Of a DNA stretch of 36,737 bases, positions 23,460-33,221 are shown piece after piece. Position numbers and translations under genes: made by a program. Source of the stretch: Candidatus Uhrbacteria bacterium RIFOXYC2_FULL_47_19 (GTDB lineage: Bacteria; Patescibacteriota; Patescibacteriia; SG8-24); the NCBI GenBank assembly GCA_001791745.1, contig MGFG01000019.1, positions 1 through 36,737 of the forward strand. The letters are read 5' to 3'. Position 1 is the first letter of the stretch. Each line of letters opens with the position of its first letter. A model generated the notes under the pieces. It saw only the letters and a list, made by a program, of their open reading frames with translations, did not search any database and was not told the origin of the DNA.

Positions 23460-23820
23460 GCTCTCCTCCTGCCGGAACCACCGACACAGGTCCGAAGTTC
23501 GGGCAGAATGTCCACGACCGCCAGTATGGCCTGGCCGTAAACGAAATGAATCTCTTGATAAGCCTCGCTTAAACCTTAATACAGGTTCATCGCATGATTT
23601 CATATTTTAAAGATTATGTCAAGTATGCCCTAGACATAATCAGCACACCATACATAAATTGACTGAAATAAGCTAAAAAACATAACTCAAGATGTCCATT
23701 AACCAGCTTCTTTCGTTAAAAACTGCCAATTACCTCATATCTTAATCTTGTATTTAGCAACTTAAACTTCAAGTGATATCTAGCGACCACCAAACTTAAC
23801 ACTGATTTCAATTAACCAAT
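23460..23820. other. A+T-rich intergenic stretch
   Basis: About 360 bases upstream of the minus-strand hypothetical and of smc. No gene is supported. A minus-strand TTGACA lies near 23617-23622 without a good -10 box. ATGTCCATTAA at 23692-23702 equals the outer end of the IS inverted repeat, but it is too short to call a remnant. Confidence 0.4.
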
Positions 23821-24006
23821 CTAACTGAAACTAACTCCAGCCCACTTAAAAACATCATTGAGTTCCACAGTCAGATGATTGCCATCCCGAGCTAAAACTG
23901 GCACGATTTGAACGTGTTTCGGCCGACTAGCGACAATGCTGTACCGGCCGACAGTGTAATCCGACCAGATCAACAGTTTATGATTCTCCAAAAGCTGGAA
24001 ATGCAC
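23821..24006 (-). CDS. Possible small protein, 61 aa, overlapping the smc start
   Basis: The frame gives a protein-like sequence (GRYSIVASRPKHVQIVPVL, then NHLTVELNDVFKWAGVSF) in an otherwise empty region. It overlaps the first 27 bases of smc on the opposite strand and has no binding site. It could be the end of a decayed gene. Confidence 0.2.
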   Translation of the reverse strand: MHFQLLENHKLLIWSDYTVGRYSIVASRPKHVQIVPVLARDGNHLTVELNDVFKWAGVSFS

Positions 24007-26280
24007 GGCTTCAAGTCCTTCGCCGATCGCAAAATCCTAGAATTCGTCCAGCCATCGGGTCGATCCCGTGGCATTACGGCCATCGTCGGACCGAATGGCT
24101 CGGGTAAATCCAACGTAGCCGACGCAGTCCGTTGGGTGCTAGGCGAACAAAGCACTAAACTACTCCGAGGCAAGAAGGCTGAAGATGTGATCTTCTCCGG
24201 CTCGGAGCGACGTGCTCGGTCGGGCTATGCCGAGGTGGTACTACACTTCAACAACGAGGCCGGAAAATTACCACTCGACATTAGCGAGGTCACTATCGCT
24301 CGTCGCATCTACCGCGATGGCGAGTCCGAATACCTAATCAACAAAAAGAAAGTGCGTTTAGCCGACGTGCAACTACTCCTGGCCCAGGCCAACTTTGGTG
24401 CGCGCTCATACTCAGTCATTGGTCAGGGTATGATCGACAACATTCTAGTTGCCTCGCCGCAGGAGCGTAAAGAATTTTTCGACGAAGCCGCCGGCGTCAA
24501 ACAATACCAACTCAAACGTCATCAATCGACAATCAAGATGCAGGCGGCCAAAGAAAATTTGGGGCAGGCCGAGATGCTAGTAAACGAAATCGAACCACGT
24601 GTACGTTCACTCTCACGTCAGGTCAAACGTCTCGAGGAACGTGATGAATTGCAAAATGAATTACACGATTTACATCACCAGTACTACGGACAACTCTGGT
24701 TTGAATTACAACAAGATATTAATCACCGAACTACCGAACTAAATAAACGTGAGCAAGAATGGAAGGATCGTGAATCTACCCTCGAAGAGGCCAAACGCGA
24801 ACTATCCAAACTTGAACGTGAGGAGACCGGTAATGATGCCTTCACTGAACTACAGTCCAAGTTTCAAAAGTTGATGTCCGAAAAAAGTGTGCTTAGAGAA
24901 CGCGAACTTCGTGTTCGTAGTCGGATTGAAATTGCTGAACAGGTCAAGAAGCAGACTGCGACTGCTATGCCACTCTCTAAGATAATAGAAGGTGTGCGTG
25001 GTCTAGGTGACCGACAGGGTCAAGCGATCAAATCACTACAAACAGCTAAGGATCTCAAAGCGGCCCAGGCAGTAGTCCCCAACTTCAAGTCGGTACTCGA
25101 CGACACTGTCACTTTAGCCGACCGACTAGAAAGACCGGCCCCAGAAATTGAAGCCAAAAAACCAGAAGCTGACCCAGCACTAGTCAAAGAACTTGAAGGG
25201 TTGCGACAAGAAATCGACACTCTCGAGACACAGCTCAAGGAAACACAAAAAACTCTTAGTACCTACAATGACAGCGAACGCAAAAAGAAAGAAAAATTTT
25301 TTTCATTGCAACGTACTCTCCAAGAAAAAATCTCATCAGCACATTTACTGGAGCGTGGGTTGGGTGACTTACGTATTGAACTAGCTCGACTGGAAACGCG
25401 ACGTGATTCATTGGAGCAGGAAATGTCGGCTGAACTCGGCGAACGAGCTGAGAGAATAAAGAAAGAACTGATCACCGACAAAAAACCAACCATTTCAACT
25501 GAATCACTTCGACCGCGCATCGAGAAACTCCGCTATCAACTGCAAATGATCGGCGGTATCGATCCGGAAGTGGTCCGCGAGTATCAGGAAACCAATGAAC
25601 GCTACACTTATCTTGTCGGACAAATCAGTGACTTAAATAAAGCCATAGCTGACCTGGAAAGAATCATTGTCGAACTTGATCAGACTATCAGAACGCATTC
25701 CGAGACCGCTTTTCGCAAACTGAACCGCGAGTTCGACCGCTACTTCAAACTATTGTTCGGCGGCGGCAAAGCCGAACTTATTCAACTCACCGCAGCTCGC
25801 GTACGCAAGGATGATCAGGCCGAAGCCGAGACCGAAAATCTGAATGGTGACGATGTGGAAGTGCCAGCAGATGATGGGCAGAGTGATACCTACATCGCCG
25901 GTGTCGACATCACAGCCACGCCACCTGGTAAAAAGATCAAGCACATTAATATGCTCTCCGGCGGCGAGCGGGCTCTGACGTCGATCGCGCTCATCTGTGC
26001 CATCATGATCTCCAACCCCAGCCCGTTCGTACTACTCGATGAGGTAGATGCTGCACTCGACGAATCAAACGCCGACAAATTCGCCAGCATTCTTGGAGAG
26101 CTAGCAGAGAAGACACAATTTATTGTCGTCTCGCACAACCGCTACACCATGCGCCGGGCCAACGTGCTCTATGGCGTGACCATGCGCGACGACGGCACTT
26201 CCGACCTACTATCTATTAATTTAGAGGAGGTAGATACCTTCAAAGAAGAAAGAAAGACGAAAGCCAAAAAAGCCGCCTGA
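23980..26280 (+). CDS. smc: Short SMC-family chromosome ATPase lacking a recognisable hinge
   Basis: 766 residues against about 1150-1200 for normal bacterial SMC. The N-terminal ATPase half is complete: MILQKLEMHGFKSFADR, Walker A GPNGSGKS (37-44), and the QG region near 149. The C-terminal half has the LSGGERAL signature (659-666), Walker B FVLLDEVDAALDE (683-695) and the H loop VSHNR. Between them are shortened coiled coils (about 175-325 and 395-575). A proline-broken linker (about 328-395) stands where the hinge should be. ATG 23980 is chosen because homology begins there; an in-frame extension to 23908 looks non-conserved. The ABC exporter gene follows after 28 nt. Confidence 0.88.
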   Translation: MILQKLEMHGFKSFADRKILEFVQPSGRSRGITAIVGPNGSGKSNVADAVRWVLGEQSTKLLRGKKAEDVIFSGSERRARSGYAEVVLHFNNEAGKLPLDISEVTIARRIYRDGESEYLINKKKVRLADVQLLLAQANFGARSYSVIGQGMIDNILVASPQERKEFFDEAAGVKQYQLKRHQSTIKMQAAKENLGQAEMLVNEIEPRVRSLSRQVKRLEERDELQNELHDLHHQYYGQLWFELQQDINHRTTELNKREQEWKDRESTLEEAKRELSKLEREETGNDAFTELQSKFQKLMSEKSVLRERELRVRSRIEIAEQVKKQTATAMPLSKIIEGVRGLGDRQGQAIKSLQTAKDLKAAQAVVPNFKSVLDDTVTLADRLERPAPEIEAKKPEADPALVKELEGLRQEIDTLETQLKETQKTLSTYNDSERKKKEKFFSLQRTLQEKISSAHLLERGLGDLRIELARLETRRDSLEQEMSAELGERAERIKKELITDKKPTISTESLRPRIEKLRYQLQMIGGIDPEVVREYQETNERYTYLVGQISDLNKAIADLERIIVELDQTIRTHSETAFRKLNREFDRYFKLLFGGGKAELIQLTAARVRKDDQAEAETENLNGDDVEVPADDGQSDTYIAGVDITATPPGKKIKHINMLSGGERALTSIALICAIMISNPSPFVLLDEVDAALDESNADKFASILGELAEKTQFIVVSHNRYTMRRANVLYGVTMRDDGTSDLLSINLEEVDTFKEERKTKAKKAA

Positions 26281-26308
26281 TTTATCTCGCGGCCGTCACT
26301 GTGATCAC

Positions 26309-28030
26309 ATGCGTTCCTATTTAAAATTCATCCTCCAAGAGCTCAAGCCGCATCACCGGCTAATTTTCGTTTGCATGCTGCTGGCGGCGGTTGGCGCAAT
26401 TCTCGACACGCTCGGTCCGGTTGCTATGGGTCGTGGCTTCGACCTGGCCAACGAACACAGCTCTCCCTTGCTCTATGGCGGCGCGATCCTGGCCTGGTTG
26501 ATCATGCGTTCGCTTGCCGACCTAATCAGGACCTGGGTCGCCAACAGCGGTGGGTTGGGTGTCGGTAATGACATTTCCACCTCGTTCACTGCCAAAGCCG
26601 CCGCCCGCATCATCGACAAGCCGCTCAAGTTCCACTACGGACAAAAAATTCAAGCGATCATGGAGCGCGTCAACAACTTCCGCTGGTCATTGGATAGCTT
26701 CCTTAATGCCGGACTGTTCGACCTGGTGCCGTCCTTACTGGCACTCTCGGGTATCCTAGTCTACCTGTTCATCATCAACTGGACGATCGGTCTGACCATC
26801 CTGATTGCACTCGCAGCTTACGTCGGCTTCACTCGCTTGGTGATCGACCACTCCTTCCAAACCCGCAAGGCTTGGAGCGAGGCCGACAGCTCGTTCATGC
26901 ACGTCATTCACGACGCCATTCGCAACATCCTTCTGGTCAAGTCCACGACCAATGAGGCGGCAGTCGCCAAACGCGTGGCCAAGGAACGACGAGCGGTTAT
27001 GGCGGCTGCAAACGAAGACATCCGCATCTCCAAAATCATGCTCAATGGCCAGAACTTGATCGTGGCTCTGGCCACAGCTGTGACCTTGTGGCTCTGTGTT
27101 CGGGGGCTGGCCGCTGACCGACTAACCATCGGACAAACCTCGACCCTGATCGCCTTCACCTTCACCGTCTTCGGCTACTTGCGTGCCATTCAATGGCAAT
27201 TCAGAACTTATCTAAGGTCGATCGCCGACTGGCAGGCCATCATGCCGGAGCTGGAACTACCCGGTGAAGATCTGAAGTCCGGCCGTAAGATAGAGATCAA
27301 GGGCGAAGTTGAATTCCGCGACGTGCACTTCCGCTACATCGAGGATCGACCTGCTCTCGAGGGCATCGATTTCCGTGTACCGGCCGGAACGCGCGTGGCC
27401 GTGGTCGGCGAATCAGGTGAAGGTAAAACTACTCTTGTTGATTTACTTGGCCGTTACTTAACGCCACAAGCTGGGCAGGTGTTGATTGACGAGCAAGATC
27501 TGCAGCAAGTAAGTCTGTCGTCGCTCCGTTCGCAGATGGCCTATGTACCTCAGGATCTGACACTGTTCCATGAGTCGCTGATCGATAACATCCGTTTTGG
27601 TCGTCCCAAGGCTTCTGACAAAGAGGTGCTAAAGGCCGCCAAGCAGGCTGGACTAACCGACTTAATCAAGAAGCTGCCCGACGGTCTCGAAACTGTAGTT
27701 GGTGAGCGTGGTCTCAAACTCTCAGGTGGTGAGCGCCAACGTGTAGCTCTGGCTCGAGCTTTTCTGCGCGAGCCACGCATCTTGATCCTCGATGAACCGA
27801 CCGCCCATCTCGACAGTAAAACCGAAGCAGCGCTCCATCTGTCACTTGGCAAACTAATGGCCGGACGAACGGTCTTTGTCATTGCTCATCGTCTACGTAC
27901 TGTGACTGATGCAGACTTAATTTTAGTTTTACATCAGGGTCGTGTAGTCGAGGCTGGTACCCATAAACAATTAGCCGCTAAGCCGGACAGTATTTACGTC
28001 TCTTTGCTCCAGGCTCAGGGTTTGGCTTAG
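26309..28030 (+). CDS. ABC exporter, fused membrane and ATPase domains (MsbA-like)
   Basis: A 573-residue half-transporter that should act as a homodimer exporting lipid, peptide or drug. Six membrane helices lie in residues 1-310. The nucleotide-binding domain follows, with Walker A GESGEGKTT (about 367-375), Q-loop YVPQD, signature LSGGERQR (about 471-478), Walker B ILILDEPTAHLD (about 492-503) and H-loop VIAHRL. It probably shares a transcript with smc, 28 nt upstream. The substrate cannot be inferred. Confidence 0.92.
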   Translation: MRSYLKFILQELKPHHRLIFVCMLLAAVGAILDTLGPVAMGRGFDLANEHSSPLLYGGAILAWLIMRSLADLIRTWVANSGGLGVGNDISTSFTAKAAARIIDKPLKFHYGQKIQAIMERVNNFRWSLDSFLNAGLFDLVPSLLALSGILVYLFIINWTIGLTILIALAAYVGFTRLVIDHSFQTRKAWSEADSSFMHVIHDAIRNILLVKSTTNEAAVAKRVAKERRAVMAAANEDIRISKIMLNGQNLIVALATAVTLWLCVRGLAADRLTIGQTSTLIAFTFTVFGYLRAIQWQFRTYLRSIADWQAIMPELELPGEDLKSGRKIEIKGEVEFRDVHFRYIEDRPALEGIDFRVPAGTRVAVVGESGEGKTTLVDLLGRYLTPQAGQVLIDEQDLQQVSLSSLRSQMAYVPQDLTLFHESLIDNIRFGRPKASDKEVLKAAKQAGLTDLIKKLPDGLETVVGERGLKLSGGERQRVALARAFLREPRILILDEPTAHLDSKTEAALHLSLGKLMAGRTVFVIAHRLRTVTDADLILVLHQGRVVEAGTHKQLAAKPDSIYVSLLQAQGLA

Positions 28031-28129
28031 AATGGATCCTCATTAGCTGGGGGATTCCTCTCTCTCAGACCCCTTCTCTTTAACCTCCGAGATTGCCGCG
28101 GGAGGTATGCGCCGTGGAGATCGGATCGT

Positions 28130-28156
28130 GGATCCTGGGTCTCGGCCCGGGATGAC
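28130..28156. repeat. Short palindromic repeat copy, inverted, cluster C
   Basis: GGATCCTGGGTCTCGGCCCG then GGATGACA: the compact form of the repeat in opposite orientation to the copy at 28409. Confidence 0.75.
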
Positions 28157-28168
28157 ATATTAAAGCAC

Positions 28169-28325
28169 TGTCGTCCCGGAACTGTGAACTGAACATTATT
28201 CCTTTTGTCGTCCCGGAACTGTGAGCGAGCGTAGCGAGTCGAGCAGTATCCGGGACCCAGGAGTAAAATCGATCGGCTTCTGGATCCCGGATAGACCTCG
28301 CTCCGCTCGGCCTTCCGGGATGACA
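28169..28325. repeat. Palindromic repeat copy, cluster C main unit
   Basis: A short head copy at 28169, then a complete unit from 28206, with the CCTCGCTCCGCTCGG arm. It is followed by GGATGACA satellites to 28404 that match 20981-21053 almost base for base. Confidence 0.85.
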
Positions 28326-28408
28326 AAATAAAAAGTAAGGATGACAAATTAAGAAAGGTTGCGGTTTCGAGATGACAAATTAAAAAGTGAGGATGACAAA
28401 TAAAATAA

Positions 28409-28476
28409 TGTCATCCCGGGCCGAGACCCGGGATCCAGAGGCAAAAACATAAACACTAAAAATCAAAATTTGACCC
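28409..28476. repeat. Short palindromic repeat with tail, cluster C
   Basis: TCCCGGGCCGAGACCCGGGA plus the AATCAAAATTTGACCC tail, the same composite as 21214-21282. Confidence 0.85.
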
Positions 28477-28567
28477 AACTGCCAAACAATTGACAAAGTC
28501 ACGCAAAATCGGCATTCTCTTTAGTCCAAACCGTTCTGTCCTCTTAAGGACAAGAAAGGAGGAGGAA

Positions 28568-29035
28568 ATGAACTTCGTGAACGGATCAAGCTTGGTTCCG
28601 ACCAACTTCGTCGGGTCAAAAGGTGAAAGAAAAATCGAACAACTCAAAAAGCTTCTCAAACAGCTGATCTCGAGCGATTCCTGGCTTAAAAGACTTGGAA
28701 TTATCGAACGAGAGAAAGCTGCCAAGTTGCTAGGCAACTCCCTGCAGCACTTCCAACCTGGCCAGCCTCACGGCGACCACTTCTATCGCCTAATCGACGG
28801 TAAAAATGGTGATCTTATCATCAAAGTCATCTTCACGGTGACTAAACTACACCAGACGGTCCTGGGTGGAGAGGATTCGGGAGAGCCCATCGCTGTGCTG
28901 CTCGTCCATTTGATGAGTAATAATCGATGTGTGGGCTACCGGGCGATCTACGTCCACGCCGACGGTCGGGTAATCGACGTCCACTACGATCCGACCAACG
29001 CCCACCTCTCGGACAACTTAATTCGAGTAGAGTGA
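28568..29035 (+). CDS. Hypothetical protein, 155 aa
   Basis: Unrecognised family. ATG 28568 is well supported by AGGAGG 5 nt upstream; an earlier frame start at 28490 lies beside the repeat tail. The protein is soluble, helical at first (KIEQLKKLLKQLI), then strand-rich with YRAIYVHADGRVIDVHYDPTNAHL. It has its own terminator. Confidence 0.7.
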   Translation: MNFVNGSSLVPTNFVGSKGERKIEQLKKLLKQLISSDSWLKRLGIIEREKAAKLLGNSLQHFQPGQPHGDHFYRLIDGKNGDLIIKVIFTVTKLHQTVLGGEDSGEPIAVLLVHLMSNNRCVGYRAIYVHADGRVIDVHYDPTNAHLSDNLIRVE

Positions 29036-29068
29036 AATCTCACCTAACCAACTGAGTCCACTCAAACC

Positions 29069-29100
29069 ACAACTCCCAACTTCGGGGGTTGTTTCTTTTC
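29069..29100 (+). terminator. Intrinsic terminator of the 155-aa hypothetical
   Basis: ACAACTCCC-AACTTC-GGGGGTTGT stem (one G-U), then TTCTTTTC. Confidence 0.75.
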
Positions 29101-29108
29101 TCCTGGCC

Positions 29109-29137
29109 TTGACTTCCTGGTCTGTCCGAGGCACAAT
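29109..29137 (+). promoter_or_regulatory. Putative promoter of rpsP
   Basis: TTGACT, 17-nt spacer, CACAAT, about 100 nt before the rpsP start. Confidence 0.45.
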
Positions 29138-29239
29138 GCTCTCCGACTGAATCCCAATAAGCTGCAAGGACAGCGGGAAGTCTCTCACTCCCCCACCTGC
29201 CCGATCGATTCGTCACTAAATCCAACCATCCCAAGACAA

Positions 29240-29593
29240 ATGCTAGTCATTAGACTTTCGCGCGTCGGCAAAAAGAAAAGACCATCCTACCGTGTCGTAG
29301 TCCAGGACCGTCAACGCGATCCGTGGGGCACATCGGTCGATATTGTCGGCAACTACAACCCACTGACCTCACCATCCACTGTTGTCTTCAAAGAAGACCG
29401 CATCAAGTATTGGCTCGAGAAGGGTGCCCAGCCTTCGGCTACAGTCCATAATCTGTTGGTAACAGCCGGTTTGATTAAAGGTCCCAAGGTCAAAGCTACA
29501 ACTCATGACCGCCAGGACAAACCAGCTGCTCCAGAAGAATCAAAGAAAACCGAAGCTCCGATAAAGGAAGAAACAACTAAGCCGGAAGCCTAA
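29240..29593 (+). CDS. rpsP: 30S ribosomal protein S16
   Basis: 117 residues; the S16 fold occupies about 1-80, with the conserved start MLVIRLSRVGKKKRPSYRVVV, then DPWGTSVDIVGNYNP and RIKYWLEKGAQPSATVHNLL. A lysine/glutamate/proline-rich tail follows. After the TAA at 29591-29593 the same frame stays open for 28 more codons of the same composition (EEASTATEKAPTETPATEEP) to TAA 29678-29680. The tail therefore looks recently shortened by a nonsense change. The core protein should be unaffected. It is followed by a terminator, then khpA and trmD. Confidence 0.95.
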   Translation: MLVIRLSRVGKKKRPSYRVVVQDRQRDPWGTSVDIVGNYNPLTSPSTVVFKEDRIKYWLEKGAQPSATVHNLLVTAGLIKGPKVKATTHDRQDKPAAPEESKKTEAPIKEETTKPEA

Positions 29594-29710
29594 AACGAGG
29601 AGGCTTCAACAGCGACCGAAAAGGCTCCTACCGAAACTCCAGCTACCGAAGAACCTAAGCCTGAGAGGTCAGCGCAATAAGCCAAACTAGATCGGTCTAG
29701 AAAGTAGATT

Positions 29711-29741
29711 AAAAGGACGGGCCTAAAGCTTGTCCTTTTTG
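29711..29741 (+). terminator. Intrinsic terminator after rpsP
   Basis: AAAAGGAC, 13-nt loop, GTCCTTTTT. Confidence 0.75.
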
Positions 29742-29775
29742 ATTGACGAAACTCCGCTCTCTAGCTATGATCGCA

Positions 29776-29876
29776 ACAGTCCCGAGTTAATGGGGACGAT
29801 GCTCTCTACACCAGAGACATCAGCTAACTACTGAAGGCAAGGTCCCACCGGGAGGGTAGCCGAGCCGAACTATCAG
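29776..29876 (+). promoter_or_regulatory. Structured leader of the KH-domain gene
   Basis: Local hairpins GTCCC/GGGAC (about 29778-29797) and GATGC-TCTCT-ACACC-AGAGA-CATC (about 29799-29822) are followed by TCCC-ACC-GGGA and GGGAGGGTAGCC. No known riboswitch consensus was recognised. GGGAGGG may contribute to ribosome binding but sits far from the ATG. Confidence 0.35.
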
Positions 29877-29878
29877 TT

Positions 29879-30235
29879 ATGTCAGAAGAGTTCTTCGATC
29901 GTGAATTTGTAGAATACGTAGTTAAGGCCATCGTCAACCATCCAGAGGATGTCCGGGCCGAACGATCCATCGACGAGCGGGGCGTCTTGATCACGCTGTA
30001 CGTGAACCCCGAAGATATGGGCTATGTCATCGGTAAGTCCGGACAGACCGCCCGTTCGATCCGCACTTTACTCAAGATTGTCGGTGCTAAGAACAACGCC
30101 CGAGTAAACCTCAAGATCTACGAACCAGAAGGCAGTCGCAAGTTCCCGTCCGCCGCCCCTGTCCAGTCGGCCCCAATGCCAGCTGTCGACGAGGACGAAG
30201 ACATCGACACTTCGGCTGTCGATCTCAAGATCTAG
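29879..30235 (+). CDS. khpA: KH-domain RNA-binding protein KhpA
   Basis: 118 residues; a single KH domain with the GxxG loop in MGYVIGKSGQTARSIRTLL (about 42-60), and an acidic proline-rich tail longer than in most KhpA proteins. KhpA proteins (YlqC) bind RNA and act with KhpB in cell-envelope control. The place between rpsP and trmD is the usual one for khpA in many bacteria and supports the call. A terminator separates it from trmD. Confidence 0.88.
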   Translation: MSEEFFDREFVEYVVKAIVNHPEDVRAERSIDERGVLITLYVNPEDMGYVIGKSGQTARSIRTLLKIVGAKNNARVNLKIYEPEGSRKFPSAAPVQSAPMPAVDEDEDIDTSAVDLKI

Positions 30236-30256
30236 TTTCAAAAAATTTTCCCGGAT

Positions 30257-30288
30257 AAAAAGACTCCGCCCAGTGCGGGGTCTTTTGA
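30257..30288 (+). terminator. Intrinsic terminator between khpA and trmD
   Basis: AAAAGACTCCGC-CCAGT-GCGGGGTCTTTT. Confidence 0.8.
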
Positions 30289-30375
30289 TTCGTTATCTCA
30301 TTAATCAAACCATTGACGTCCAACTCCCCCACCGCTACCATGCCTTGAAGTCCAAACCTGCTATGATTTCATCAT

Positions 30376-31089
30376 ATGTCCAAAACTAAAAAGAAAATCC
30401 GCTTTGATATCATCTCCATCTTCCCTCAGATGTTTGAGGGTTATTTTAGCGAATCAATCATTGCTCGCGGACGCCAGCAGAAACTACTCGACATTCGTCT
30501 ACATGACCTGCGTCGCTGGTCCGAAGGTCGGCATCGCCAAGTAGATGACCGCCCGTTCGGTGGTGGACCAGGCATGGTAATGATGGTTGGACCATTTTTC
30601 CGGGCCATCAAATCACTCCGACTTCTCAATCGCCAAAAGTCGCGCATAATTTTGATGTCGGCCAAAGGTCGGCGCTTCACCCATCGCGAGGCAGTTCGTC
30701 TAGCCAAGTATGATCGACTGGTACTGCTTTGTGGTCGCTATGAAGGCGTAGACGAAAGAGTTGCCAAACATATTGCCGATGAAGAATTATCAGTTGGCGA
30801 CTTCGTACTTACCGGCGGTGAACTGGCCGCCATGATTGTGGTCGATGCGGTCTCGCGACAAATTCCCGGTGTACTAGGCAAGAAGGAATCTCTGAACCAG
30901 GAATCTCATGTCGAAGACGGTGTGACTGAGTACCCACAGTACACCCGACCAGCCGACTTCTCTCCAGTCCGCGGGCAACGCTGGCCAACTCCCAAAATTC
31001 TACTGTCCGGCGATCATCAAAAGATCGAAACCTGGCGCCAAAAAAAAGCACAAGAGACATCAAAAAAACTTCAAACGAAAACCAAATAA
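30376..31089 (+). CDS. trmD: tRNA (guanine37-N1)-methyltransferase
   Basis: This 237-residue SPOUT-fold enzyme makes m1G37, which prevents frameshifting. Signature parts are RFDIISIFPQMF (9-20), DDRPFGGGPGMVM (57-69), the knot region LLCGRYEGVDERV (117-129), VGDFVLTGGELAA (140-152) and the catalytic loop with EYPQYTRPADF (185-195). The C-terminus is lysine-rich. It normally follows rimM, which is absent here, and precedes rplS, which is replaced by the 16S unit. Confidence 0.95.
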   Translation: MSKTKKKIRFDIISIFPQMFEGYFSESIIARGRQQKLLDIRLHDLRRWSEGRHRQVDDRPFGGGPGMVMMVGPFFRAIKSLRLLNRQKSRIILMSAKGRRFTHREAVRLAKYDRLVLLCGRYEGVDERVAKHIADEELSVGDFVLTGGELAAMIVVDAVSRQIPGVLGKKESLNQESHVEDGVTEYPQYTRPADFSPVRGQRWPTPKILLSGDHQKIETWRQKKAQETSKKLQTKTK

Positions 31090-31276
31090 TCACTGATCCT
31101 GACCCGGGTCGATCTGGTCGAATCTAATGATTTGCAAATCACACGATATCCACAACTATTTTTCCGACTAACTGTGTCAGTTCCAAAAACACCCAAAAAC
31201 ACATCACTAAAAAGGCACTTTTTAGGCCAAGATAAGCTATAAATAGACAAAAATGCTCCAACGGCTTACAGACCTC
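31090..31276. other. Spacer between trmD and the 16S unit
   Basis: About 190 A+T-rich bases. CTAAAAA-GGCAC-TTTTTAG at about 31208-31225 is a weak terminator-like hairpin that could end trmD transcription. Confidence 0.4.
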
Positions 31277-31304
31277 TTGACAGCCTAGCAAAAATCCATA
31301 TACT
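31277..31304 (+). promoter_or_regulatory. Promoter of the 16S rRNA unit
   Basis: TTGACA, 16-nt spacer, TATACT: strong match, about 205 nt before the mature 16S. Confidence 0.75.
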
Positions 31305-31321
31305 TACGGACGGAATTCAAC

Positions 31322-31509
31322 AATCGGATTCCTTAATAAAAACGCTTGAAATCGAGTCGTTTTTTTCTTCAGTCCGATTCTGAGTCCAGGAACTTTGACA
31401 ATGTGAACGAGACAACCCAACACAGTTGGGTCCCGGACCTTCGGGTTCGGGGGAACTAGGAAAGTCTATTTCCTCACTTCAGTTGAGTAGTCCAACGTTT
31501 CGTTGGACA

Positions 31510-31512
<3 letters not shown>
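31322..31512 (+). other. 16S rRNA leader with serial hairpins
   Basis: Contains AATCGGA/TCCGATT (31322-31328 with 31373-31379) enclosing an AAAACG...CGTTTTTTT terminator-like hairpin. The 5' arm of the processing stem follows (31397-31414). Then come CCCAAC-ACA-GTTGGG, an 8-bp stem with TTCG tetraloop (31432-31451), AGGAAA/TTTCCT and TCCAACG-TTT-CGTTGGA (31491-31507). Confidence 0.65.
31397..31414 (+). other. 5' arm of the 16S processing stem
   Basis: GACAATGTGAACGAGACA is complementary to 33118-33135 in the trailer, 17 Watson-Crick pairs and one mismatch over 18 nt. It would bring both ends of pre-16S together for RNase III-type cleavage. Confidence 0.8.
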
Positions 31513-33016
<1,504 letters not shown>

Positions 33017-33117
33017 TAAGGAGAACACTACATCCCGAACGGGGATGAAAGCTCCTAGGTCGAATCGGTCGCGCCTCAGAGCGCACCGAGGACAATGAAG
33101 TGGAAACTACCTAGTTC

Positions 33118-33135
33118 TGTCTCGTTCACATTGCC
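33118..33135 (+). other. 3' arm of the 16S processing stem
   Basis: TGTCTCGTTCACATTGCC pairs with leader bases 31397-31414, just before the terminator. Confidence 0.8.
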
Positions 33136-33142
33136 GAAAGTC

Positions 33143-33173
33143 AAAAAGACATCCTATGAACGGATGTCTTTTT
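33143..33173 (+). terminator. Terminator of the 16S unit
   Basis: A perfect 12-bp stem AAAAAGACATCC/GGATGTCTTTTT with a 7-nt loop, about 130 nt after the 16S end, so the rRNA unit stops without 23S. Confidence 0.85.
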
Positions 33174-33221
33174 GGCGAAAAACCTACGGCGACCTGAAGC
33201 TTGCGATCAAGCCTGACCATA

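Noticed and set aside
22931-23572. Plus-strand frame of 213 codons rich in Pro, Arg and Ser
   Set aside because: Antisense to the minus-strand gene with the strong AGGAGGAG start; low-complexity composition typical of shadow frames.
23692-23702. ATGTCCATTAA identical to the IS inverted-repeat end
   Set aside because: Only 11 bp and without a partner repeat; chance is a sufficient explanation.
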